Below are positions 12,901 through 25,600 of a stretch of 64,000 bases of DNA, piece after piece. Each line of letters starts with the position of its first letter. The first letter of the stretch is position 1. Under the pieces are notes generated by a model. It did no database searches. It was not told the DNA's origin and worked only from the letters and a program-made list of their open reading frames with translations. Made by a program: the position numbers and the translations under genes. The stretch is from Heliocidaris erythrogramma. Its lineage: Eukaryota > Echinodermata > Echinoidea > Camarodonta > Echinometridae. The stretch is from NCBI GenBank assembly GCA_025617745.1, contig CM046853.1, positions 33,364,625 through 33,428,624 on the forward strand, given 5' to 3'.

Positions 12901-15900
12901 GATTGTATTGTGAAAGAAACTGTCTCAAAGCAATTGGGAAAGGTTGATTATATTGCACATGTATGCTGTAAGGTTTTGGAATCACCAAAATGATAAGAAA
13001 TTAACTAAATCCTGCTGAGATTCACATGCACAGCACACAGAAATACACACAAATGTTCGGCCCAAACATCTCAGCTCTTTCTTGTCATATTTTGAATGTG
13101 AGGGCATTTGAAGAGCAATCCTTTTCAGGGGACATATCTACTCAGATAATCTTCCAAACTAACATAATAATAATGAGGAAACTCACAAAATATTTTTTAC
13201 CTTTCCCAGAAAACAAGCTTCCCTTTAAGCCTTCCATACTCATCAAAGTTTGTACCAAAAAGCACATTGTAATTATAAAACAAAAATACTGCGACCCCCA
13301 ACTCACCATGATGTCTATGTCTTCATGTAGGTTCTTGCAGGTGGAGGCAAACGTCTCGGAGGTACCAAACTCAAAGTACCAGAGCTTGTTCTTCATTCGG
13401 CTGTTGAACTTCTCCGGATGCTTCTCCCTCATCGTGTGGAATCTGTGAGCAATCGATGCATCCTGTACAAGGAAAGACCAAGCATGAAAGATATTGATCA
13501 CTAAAATGGTAAGGAATTAACAGAAGACTAGTAAACAGATGAAAACATTGTATATTCAGTGTTTGTAATGTTAACATGATGATGATGATGGCTTCTTTTA
13601 TGGCACCAGTTGACAATAACTGGTCTGCTACATGTACATCTTGAGAACTTAATTGGTACATTATTCCTGCTAAGTATAATATCACATGTCACATGAGATA
13701 GGACTATTCCATATTATATATACATGTATAGTGCATGCTTTAGAGTTGAATATACCATAATATGTGCATCCATACTGATTTAGAATTTCTCAAGTGCATT
13801 ATATTTCAATATAAAGCATGAGAGAAAGTCTAAATCTATGGATTCACCTTTTATGGTATATTTGATGACAATGAGCATGTACTATATGTTACATAGGATG
13901 TGAAACTGCTTGTGGGAGCTCACCAAACTATTTTATTGCAACCTCCATCACACATAAAGTGCAAATTTGTAAATTCATTGTAATGTCACACACCCAGTCC
14001 AAAATAATGTGCAATAAATATGTTGCATTACATGCGCACTGATATAATTTACTTGTGCGCAGCGATACCGTATGTGCTAAGAAGTTATCGATACCGTGGC
14101 CTTATGGGATTTTGTATACAAATAAGCGTGCAAAAAGTGTTGTTATATACAATAGTCATGGCCATATAAGGAATTATGCAATGGCAAGAAGAGTGAATCT
14201 GACCAATCAGAAACTTCTTTTTATACATAACCCATCTTATATGATAGTAAAGTACATATAAACTAACAACTAACTATCTGCTGTTGGCAAAAGGAACTAT
14301 TTTTTAAAACTTTTTATACAAAAAGTGAGATCTCCTCAGGGGGAGTTTATTTTTTTTGTCCTTGTTGGGATTTTTAGTACAAAAATTAATTTATATACAC
14401 ATATTTTCCCCACATGTCCATGATTTTACCTTATCAAGTGTAGAAAAATTATTCTTAATCTACTACTCTGTAAAGCCTCGATATCATTCGGTAAAATGCC
14501 TAAAAAACTGCTGCGGTACAATGAAAATACATCAACATCATGCACTTCAGATTCAGATTCAGAGTCGGATTCAAACTACATTTATTTTATTCTCATAATC
14601 AAAATAAATATAAAAATGAAATGTTCATTCACAATAAAACATGGTGGAAGGAGGAGGTGAGGGCCCCTACATGTTTCTCTGTTTTATATTTGATAACACG
14701 CAGATAAGTGAGTATGCCTCGGGCCCTTTATTATGCACAGCTCCTTTTCTTTTACTCCCACTAGCCATTCATTTACATAAAAATTTTTTTATTGGGGCGC
14801 AGTAGGTAATTCTTTCACTGATTTATGTCCGAACAAGGCTTAAATATAAAGCTGAGTTCTGGTCATGCGATTACATTGTGAAAGAAACTGTCTCAAAGCA
14901 ATAGACCGCTTCTGTAATGTATACAAATTTATGCACATACATGTATATTCTCTGAGCACCTAGTGACGAGCTATTCCATGAACCTGCTTTTCATAAATGA
15001 GCCTCAATGCTTGGAATCCAGTTTGCATACATTATTTGTTGCTATGTCCGGCAAGCCTCCAGCAAGCTTTGTTTGAAATGTATGCATAAAATTTGCATAC
15101 ATTACCGAAGCAGTCTATTGGGAAAGGTTGGTCAAGTCTACATAAGAATTGGTATATTTTGTGAGGTTTCAGAATCATCACAATGATAACAAATTGACCC
15201 AATCTCGCTGTAAAGCACATGCACTGCACACAGAAATGGGTGTATGGGACTGCACACACAAATGGCATGAATGTTCGGCCCAAACATTTCAGCTATTTCT
15301 AGTCATATTTCGAATATGAGGGCATTCAAAGAGCAATCCTTTTCCCGGGGCATTTCTGGTATGATGTGTTTCCAAAGTGACATAAAAAGATTAAGAAAGC
15401 TTACAAATTATTTTTGACCTTTCCAAGAACTCAACCTTCTCTTTAAATCGGACCCTGATGGATCACTTACCACTCCTATTGAGAAGTAGTTGTTGATGAT
15501 GTTGTAAGGTACTGGATCTCCCTGTTCTCCTGTGTCTGTTGTGCTAAATTCTATATGCCATCTATCTAACTCGGTTGCGTCGGACACCTCAATATCCTTC
15601 AGGATCTTTGGTAGACTACCTCCATCGTAACCTGGTCAGCAAAACAGAAATCAGAAACATGCTTTAATAGATCATGATAACTGGAATCAAATGGACACGA
15701 TGCAATTTGGTGGCATAAATATCAAAGGTATTTAAAAAAAATTATCAACTTAATATTTAACATTTTGAAAAGAAAATTCTAAAATTTAACATAGTTCTGT
15801 AGCAAAATGTTTGAAAAAATGGAATGTGTCACAGAAAATTATCATCATTCAGTGGCTTTAAAGGGGAATTTGCTTCTTTTGTGTTGATTTGTTTTCTCAA

Positions 15901-16593
15901 TTTAAATTTTTTTTCAGGAATATAGTTCGTTTGCTTTTCTTGGATACATTTTGGACCAAAAGCCAAAAAATAAGTTGAGAAATAACTTTAAAGCCTTTAT
16001 TTAATCTTTTTCACATTTAAACTTTTGAATGGGTTGTGGTCTACAGTCATTTTGTTTTATCAGCAGGGGGTTTATATATACACATTAGGTACACATATTT
16101 TCCCTGAACTATATGGTGAAATTATGAAATATGTAGAAAAAAAAGAGAAGTAAAAAACATTACAATGCTATTATGGCATACATCCAGACTAACATGTCTG
16201 TAAAAGTAAAGCATATTTTAAACAGTGGCATCACTTGACTCGACTCGAGGAAGGAAGTAATCAAGTACGGAAATCAACCCCTTTCGTTGCAATATGGCAC
16301 GAAAAAGAGACATGATAACAAAGCTTTTCGACCTGCACTCATCAGGTTATCACGCAGGTATATAACAAATTACCTGAAATCAACTATATTATACTCGGTG
16401 AACCCGGACGCAACCTAGACGCCGTAATTTCAGAACAATCGCAAAGCTTGGACAAACTCCTTCATGTTGCATGAAATACCCATGGAGTAATGTCATTTCC
16501 ACTGATTTTCAATTAGGGACAATTTCAGAACTTGACAATCTGTCCCCTTGATTTCTTCATTGAAGGTATACTTGATAGAATGTACAATTTTCA

Positions 16594-16624
<31 letters not shown>

Positions 16625-19600
16625 TATGCATTGCTCAATGGGCACGTTTAACATACAGCATGATTATCTTCAGAACCTAAAGCAATACGTTATCAGAAGA
16701 GGAAGGAGGTGGATATCAAATACATCTGGAGAATCCATACAAAGTTTTAAAAAAAATATATATATATATGTTCATGATGTCATTTACATATTGGTAAATC
16801 ACATGATATGCCAAACACAGCTACAAAGCGTGTAATAGTAAGAGAAGGTAAAGAGATAGAGATAAGAGACAATTTCCTGCTTACAATCGGTAGAAATAAA
16901 AGAATTATACAAGGGAAATCAGGAAAGATGGAGAAGGAAGGTGACTTGCAGAGATAATGAGAATGAATATAAATAGAAAATTATGAAAGAAAAGTAAAAT
17001 ACATGACCCATTTTATAAACATACATTTTCAAATCCATCAGAGCTGCATGTACCCTTATATCTCTTATTTACGATGAATTTTTGAAACATGTATTGCAAC
17101 ATCATCACTCCATGGACCTGTCTTACGAACCGAGTTGTGATTAAATGCGATCTCAGTTGAAGTGGTGCAAAATTCAGATCAATTACAACTCTTTATTATA
17201 AGACTGGGGCCCTGATTGGAGATTGGAAGGACAGCTGTCTGTTTGTGACCAATCACAGATAAGATGAGGAAAAACTTACCTCCTCCCCAGTTGAGACACC
17301 TAGCTAGATCATTGCCTGTACCTAGGGGAAGGATTGCTACTGATGGTCTGGGATCTATCAACAGTTTATCTGAGAAACAAAGAAAAAGACAAGAAATAAA
17401 GTGATCAATGATGTCAAATGAATACTTCTGTATCAAATCATATTCAACTGGTGAAATCCACCAAATACCAATGAAAATTAGAATTTTATTTGTTTGCTTA
17501 TTAGAGAAACCAATTTCAATACTCATTTCATTATATAAAAAAGGATTTGAAGTCATATGTGTATAAGCTATTGACCATCCAGTGAAACATGACATAACAT
17601 ATTAGACAGATCCAGGATTAGGGTTAAAAACAAAAGGGGGGGGGGGGGGGGACAAAAGTTGCTGTGACAAGTTAAAAAAAGTGTCAGGGGCAAGGGGGGG
17701 GGGGGGGGGAGGTAGGGGTTGGCGCTTTTTGATGTACGTACTTATTAAAGTTACATGCACGCAAGATTGGGTTTAAAAGAGATGAGGGAGGGAGCACAGG
17801 CAGATGTGCTTCTTAAATCTCTGACTATAATAACTCATAGATTTTCAGGAAGGGGATTTCAAGAAAGTGTGACACTGGGAGGGTGGGGCACAGATATTAA
17901 AATTAGAGAGATAGCTTTCAAGCTGCAATATACTTACCTATACAATCTAACACCCATCCTACCGTACCATCACCACCACAACACAGGACTCGGAAGTTTG
18001 GGACATCTTTGAAGAACTTAAGCCTTAATAAATGAAGAAAAAAAGAAAACATTTTATTTTTATTTTATCTTGCCTCCTTCACCACCTTCATCTCCTGCCT
18101 AAGCTAGCCATTTCCAATTACACCTTTCTGCTCCTTGCTCGTTCTCTCCTTTCCCCCACCTCCTTTCCTTAATACTCTTTTCCCTTGCTTTTCCCCAGTA
18201 ATTAATAGGCATTTTTCTCTCATTCATTCTTGTTCTTCCCCTGTACATGTGCATATATTCACATGTGTCCAAGTCTTTTGGCCATTTCCCATCCCATTCC
18301 TTATGCTAAGAAATTTACCCTGGCATATCACGGTCCACATTTGCTTCAAAGCTAGTCATTTCTTATTCTCTCTTACCCTTAATTTGTTTCTATTTATTTA
18401 CATGTATCTTCTCTCTCTCTCTCCCTCCCTTTCCCTAAGCCTATCTTGAGAGCCTACCCTGGCATAGGTCCACCTTTGCTAAGATCATAGACCTGTCTTG
18501 GATTGAGAAGATACTGGAATTTCCTCATGATCCTCTCTCCTTGCCTGCCTCCACTCTTTGGATTCACAAACACTACAAGAGGATGAGAGCCCGGGAGAGG
18601 CGTGACCTATCATCAAGAAAACATACAAGATCTGGGTTAATCACCTTGAGTAAAGGTTTGACCTATATAATCAAGAAAAAACAAACGGATCTGGAGTAAT
18701 CCAAAAAAGGGAAAGGTGTGACCTACAATCAAGAATACATACAATATCTGTATTAATCACAGAATGGAAATGAAAATCTGTCCAATTCACTCTTCTCTCA
18801 CGTGGGTTGACTTGTGTAACACAACAGCCTGCTTTAGTTGACTTTTGTCTTAGATTCAACATTGATACAAATACTCTTTTAACACTTGGGCAGTCTCGGG
18901 ATTTAGTTTGTGGTGCACGAAGGGTTAAAGCTGATTTGGGCAAGGAAAAGGATACACTATCATGATAAGGGACTGGCTTTCAATCAATGAAGGCTTTTAA
19001 AATGTCGTTTACATATTCACTGCCGAAGAGGAAGAGTCTGGACTTAGTCCAGATCAATAGCTACCCACTCGAGCTGCACCTCGAAACATGCTACCTTTCA
19101 CATTTACAGCAGCGAGATCACATCACATCTGCTATATGCCTTTTGAAGTCCGCACCAAGTACGGATCGAGTGGTGCCGATAACGTTCATATCAGCTTTTT
19201 GGGTCTGGACTAAGTCTGGATTTAGTCTGGACTCACTCCTTCTCTAACCCTCCCCTAATAAGAAAAGGGTATAAGTAAATTTCAAGTACCGTATGCAAGA
19301 TTAATTGATGTAGACCTTTAACCCTGTCAAGACCAAAGTCAACAACACTATGTACAAACTGAATAGTATTTTAGTCTTGTGGTAATGAGACGGTTAAGCA
19401 GTACAAGCTACTGCTTCAATGCAAAGGTATTGTTTGCCTCACTCTTTAAAGTATGGCTTCTTCATTAGACCTCATATGAATTATCCAATCTGACTGCGGA
19501 TGCACCGTGACATACGCAACCAAAGAAGTTAGTGGTTCCCCTCCCCCCCCCCCCCCGACATTTTTAAATATAGCTCTGGAAATTTTTTGATGGAATTCGT

Positions 19601-22600
19601 TCATTCAAAAACCAAAGGAAGCAGAATGTTCTCACCCACATTCTGACTGGCTACTTTTCACAACCGATAATGTTTTCACAGTGACATTTTAGTTTTTACT
19701 GCAGTCAGTACGCAAACAAAAGTTGCACTTTGCGTTTCATGATATAATGCGGTGTGTACATGTATGTACTCTTTATCATTTCCCTTGTTCATGTACAGGT
19801 GCATAACTTGTATTACTCAAATTCATGAAGATTGAACACATGTAAACTCTGCATTACATTAGGAAACACAAAGAGCATTTTTTTTTTCTTGTACCAACTG
19901 CAATAAAAACTGTAATTTCTCTCAAGGACTATATAAAAAAAGAAGATATTGGATGACCTAAACTTGACCTTACCTGTAACCCTTGTCCCTCTATTGACAT
20001 GGAGTCTGTCCTGCAGACACCCCTACGTTGAGGACCTCCGTCTGAAACATCCTCTGAAGCGTTACTATCTTTAGGTGTTAACGTACTCCTTCTCTCCTGC
20101 AAAGCAAAGGGCAGAGACAGGACGGACAATGATAATTTAAACCAGCAACGATACAAATTTGTCATCTTCCCTGAATACGGCAGAGGAGATATATGGTACG
20201 TTTAGAACTCAAAGTTGATCTTAAATGAACTAAAGTTCCTTAACTAATCTCTGCCTAAAATATGAGCCATAATTTTCTAATATAGAGAAAAATATCAAAG
20301 AGAAGATAAAATTCCTCCCTGGAAAAAAAAGCATGAAATTTAAGAATGCCAACAAATCATTTCTCTTAGATTTGGAGTTTTCTGACCATCCCAATGATAA
20401 GACCCACTTTGCCGCTTGCTATGATTAAACTTCCCAATGTTGTCAAGAAATGAACCCCAAACCCCATATCTTTTATCCAACAAAAAAAATGAAATTATTA
20501 TTTGATAATAATTCACCAAGTATAATTCAAAGAAAACAAATGTTTTGCAGTGGCTCACGAGAGGGAGAAGAGAAATTGAGCTTGGATATGTTGCCAAAGA
20601 GGCTAGAGTGCTAGCTGTGAAGGACTCCCTCATACGTTTCACCAATGCACAGTTAACCCCTTTCAGGACAGGAATTATTCAAGGGCTAACTTGATCACAT
20701 TTTGTTCTTCAAATTCTTCAAATTGGCAACAATAATATTTTTCTTTTAGTGCTACATGGTTATAATACGGTGTCATGTCTTTCAAAACAATATACATGGT
20801 CACAAACTTTGTTCAAAAGTTGAAAAAATTGCCAATTTTGATAAAGACCACTGATTTTGAACCTCTCAATGTGTTGCCAATTTTCAAAGCTTATTCTTTT
20901 TTAAATTTCTGGCATCAAACACAATATGGTAATGCAACAAAAATAGACTTAGTTTGAGCAGAAATTTTTCCTCTTTCTACTCATGCATCTGGTATATTTT
21001 TTTAGAGCTCTGAATCAAAAGTTATTGAGCCGCACCACAAAATGTGGTCAATTGTCGAAAGGGTTAAGAAAGATAAGTACATCTACAAAGGTAAAGGATT
21101 GACAAGAAAAGACAAGTCCAAGAGAGCAGACAAAAAAACCCAAAACAAAAACATCACTTATATCTTCTTTGATTTACTTTAGAGGATCACATTCCTTCTT
21201 TCATTTCTCCTGTCGAACATTAAAATCACACACCCCAATTTTCATTTCAATTGAAAAAAAAAGAAAAAGAATAATATAATCTACAATAAAAGGGTGAGAA
21301 ATAAATTCAAAGGTGGGGTGAGGTAGGGGGAGATCAATGCAGGAGTGTAAAATGTGGTCGAATGGTCCAAATAAAACAAATTTCCAATTACTCAAATGAT
21401 CACTTCTGTGCTTATTCTTTTTGGTGAATTTGAAATTTTACGGATTGATTATCATAAAGTTCTTATTTGGCTCTTTGAATATCAGAAGCACAGCTTTCAT
21501 GAAAGGTCCAAGAAAACGGGTCTCTTGCACTGTCTATCTATTTACATAAAGAGCTTATTAATTAAAGCCAAATCAAATCATTTTGTGTTAACACTGTATA
21601 AGATTATACAGTCTATCTTCATCGCAATCATACAAATCATTCCTAATGCTGTTTTCTTTTCCTGATAAAGGACACTTGGAAAAGTCTATTTTAAACTATT
21701 TTTTGCTCGTTCGTTTGTTTGTTTGGTATAGCGACACACTTGCTTACCTCTATACCTGATGAAGGTTGTGGTTTACCATGCAATGATTTTCTGACGGAAT
21801 TGACTCTTCCCTGAACGGTGGTGATGAAGGGATGGTAAGATAGATGAACAGCAAGCAAACAGGCACACAGGCAGGCAGGCAGGCAGGCAAGATAGTAAGA
21901 AGGGTGGAAGAATGAAAGAGGAAGAGAAGGAGAAAGATTGGTGATGGTGGTGACGGTGGTATTGGTAGTGGTGGTAGCAACCATCATGAAGCAAGGAAAA
22001 GAAACACAGGTGGGCATGCAGAGTGGCATTCATCAGGATGGGGTAAGGTTGAAGGAGGGGGGGTGAAAAAGGGCGTGGTGGAGAGGTGGGTGAAAATAGG
22101 CGTGGAGGGGTGGGTAAAAAATGGCGTGGAGGGGTGGGTAAAAAAAGGCATGGTGGAGGGGTGGATGACAAAAAAGGGCATGGTGGAGGGGTGGGTATAA
22201 AAAGGGTATAAAAAGGGTGTGGTGGAGGGGTGGGTGAAAAAAGGGCGTGGTGGCGGGGTGGGTGAAAAAAAGGGGGGTAGTGCAGGAAGGGAAGGGGTGG
22301 GTTGGGTTGGAATTGTCAAGGGGTTCAAAATTGATTGTGAAGTAGGTCAAATTTATTTATCAGAGATAGAGAGAGTAAGTCATACTTAATTGAATCCAAA
22401 CCCAGTGTTTAAAATTTTATTCAGAGGCACAAAAAGATAAACAATTGGAAGAATTTAACACAGAATGATAGGGTATGAGTTGTTTTATAAATAAAAAAAA
22501 GTTTTCACATAATCAAAACAAATGGTTTGGGTAGAAAGGATTCAGAGTAAAGTTTTATAACCACAACAAAACAAAACATATTTGTGAACGTTCATTTGAA

Positions 22601-25600
22601 TTAAACAATACAGGACAGATGTAAAAACAGATTAGAATACAAACATTATTCAGGGGGAAAAAACAGTGAGGATATAAATATAATGATTTGTTCATATACA
22701 CAGTTTGAAAAGATGAGTAAAAGTAGAAGTTAATTGTTTATATATATCAGAAAAAGAGGCATTATTTTTGGATCAGGGTTGTAAAAAAAAAAAGCAGGAA
22801 TGATTAGACATTTGGAGAGGCATTCCGGGGTGGGTAAGTAGGTCATGGGAAGTAAAATTTAAAAAAATGGAGAAAGGTGGAGAAAAAGAAGAGAGAAATT
22901 ATCCAAATTAAATAAATGAGTGAGATAAGGTAGTTTCATAAACGATGGACAATTCTTGAAGTGGAACATGCAGAGTAGTGATCTGATATTAATTGGGTTT
23001 ATGAGTTGGAGTAGGGAATAGTAGAGGTTTTAATGTCTTCTTAACATTTGCTTTAAACCAATCGTGATCTATACACTTTATAACACTTCTACACTCTAGG
23101 TCTGTTTACGTTGCTACATTAATTCAGTGCGTCAGTGGGCTCGCACAAATCGTATTTGTGAAACTCTTAAGGGGCTGAGCACAAAAACCTCCTCCAAAAA
23201 AGTGTTAAATATAACATATAGCAGAGGAAATGTCCCCAATCAAATGGAGTAATGACGCTGTCTCTAAACTCCAAAAATTTACTACAGAAAAATAGAAAAT
23301 ACAAACATGAAAAAGTTCTCACACAAATAATAAACCAATACCATAGTAACTAAATCCATGGTTATCAATCTAAAAAAAATGACATGAGTAAAAGCCATCC
23401 TTGTGATAATCATTCAGTTCTAGTAAGTCAATAATTATAGTAACATACTATCCAACAAATCCACACAAAATCTATGTATTCTTCTTTTAATTACAAAGAA
23501 TTATATCATATATTTATGGCATACATATCCAGAAGCTTTAATATCTATAAACTATCTACACCAAAAATACCCTTTACTATACAAGACACATAACAGAGTA
23601 CTGGTCAAACTTGATATACTCAACGGGCACAGGTATGAAGCATATGGTTACTACACATAACAACTTCCTCAATGACTCGACTCAGATATTCTCATTCACA
23701 AATCCTTCCCCACCATATTAGGGCATTACATAATTACTGACTAATAATAGCTCGGCATGGACCTCTATTGATCGTTTCCTTTCTATCTTGTATTCTAAAG
23801 GTTCCTTTAATACACGGATATGTCAAGGAATACCATCACATAGCATGATGAAATCACAGTATGGACAAAACATCTTGAAAAATTTCGTACTTATGAGCAC
23901 TGAAACAAGAACTCATTAGTCCATCCAAAACAACCCTTCCAAACTTACACCAAACCACAAGCACTTGCCCACTTTTACCTGCAATAGTAGTCTAGTTCTG
24001 GACTCTTTTTATTGATTTTTTTTATTCGCCGACTATACGCGATAAGCCGAGTGATACCGAGAACCTGTTGGCCCGAAAAAGGAGAGTCCAGTGCAATTGC
24101 TCCACGCTAGAGGACTTTCCCTGAGATTTTTCAGGGAGAGCAATTAAAACTGGCCGCACCTCCCCAGCTAAAGCGCTAGTGAACCTTTGACCCCTGACGT
24201 CAGCGTGGAGCAATTGCACTGGACTCTTTTTTTTCCGGGGCCAACAGGTTCTCGGGATCGCGCGCGTATAGTCGGCGAATAAAAAAATCAATAAAAGAGT
24301 CCAGAACTAGACTACTGCAATAGCAGCAAGAGTACTGGGTCTATTCTGGGGGGGGGGGTGGCTTTATACTTGGGATTCTTGGTTGATTCCAAACTTAACT
24401 ACAAACATTTGCAAGCGTTATTGGGAGAAGTTATTTCAATCTGTTTAAAATCTAGCAAAATAGTCTTCAATCGACTATGATTTACTAAATAACATGAGTG
24501 TATATAATGGGTTGATAACCACATTAAATAAAGATGGGGAAACAAAAATTGAATCTCTTTGGGGTTTCCTGGGTGAGTGAGCATAATTTTACATTGTTTG
24601 GTCGAAACCAGGTTCCTTGGAATAAGAGTATAAATCAACATGCCCATCACATGGTGAAACCAAGAACTCTCAATTGTGAATCATGACCAGGTTGGTTTAG
24701 TCAATGAAACTATACTGTTGCAACACAGGAAACCTCTGTTTATGTCAATGTGGTCATGAGTTGGGCCTTTTCACTGAAAATTGTACGTGGTATACCACCT
24801 AGGCGGGACTGTGTAATGTCTTGCATTGTAAGCATGATGCAAAGTTGATAAATTATAATCCCAGTATAAATCAAGTTTGAAACTTTACAATGTTGAGTGT
24901 TGGAAAACAAACAAAATGATAAATAGTTTAGTTTATAAAAGAAGATTTTTATAAGTATTTCAAGATATGACTCTTTATTAAACAGACGGTGATTGCGACC
25001 AGTGTCTGGCAAAGGAAATGGACAATTCTTTATATTTGTTGTGATTATCTTCACATAAAAAGGCAGCGTACTAATTGGTTGTCTCTTTAATTTCCTGAAA
25101 CAAACTGAGATTTCTATTTTGGAACTTGCAAATCAAAAATTTGTATTGATCGATCTGGTTTTCACACCACAGTGTCACATATGCATGCATGCTTTATGAA
25201 TCAAGATCAAAACCAACAAACACAACCCAATCATAGTCATCAACTTTTGAGCACAAGATTACAGAGTAATAAAACATGAACCCGCTTTCTTTTTATATCT
25301 TTAATAGCCCAGGATATGAAGATTAATGAGGATGACATAAATGTAGGTCAATGAGAGTTATTCTGATTTGAAAATATACCACTGCTCATGGGCATAATCT
25401 CTTTATATCCCCAACTAATTATCCAGCTATTATCGTCCAACAGGTGATCCAAAAGAAGGCGGTCTGTAACCTCCATCTAACCTACTGGTATTTCTTTGCA
25501 ATAGCTTCATGAATAGAATCTAATTGTGATCTAAATCAATAGAGTACCGAAGTGATGACGTCACAAAAAGCTATTTTTTAATTTTGACATTTTTTATACC

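Larger units (their letters stand above)
13463..15470 (-). other. Intron 14
   Basis: Copy 3 of the dispersed repeat with its nested MITE occupies the donor-proximal end. The rest (13463-14850) shows no repeat or gene I recognise. Confidence 0.9.

Noticed and set aside
13026-13448. 140-codon plus-strand frame
   Set aside because: Composite of the dispersed repeat and the antisense of DGK exon 15; no family resemblance.
19319-19396. Fifth copy of the 80-bp TTAA repeat
   Set aside because: Ends fit (TTAACCC, GGTTAA) but the conserved middle is absent.
21691-22350. Pro/His/Ser-rich minus-strand frames
   Set aside because: Translations of the G-rich minisatellite and the CAGG tract.
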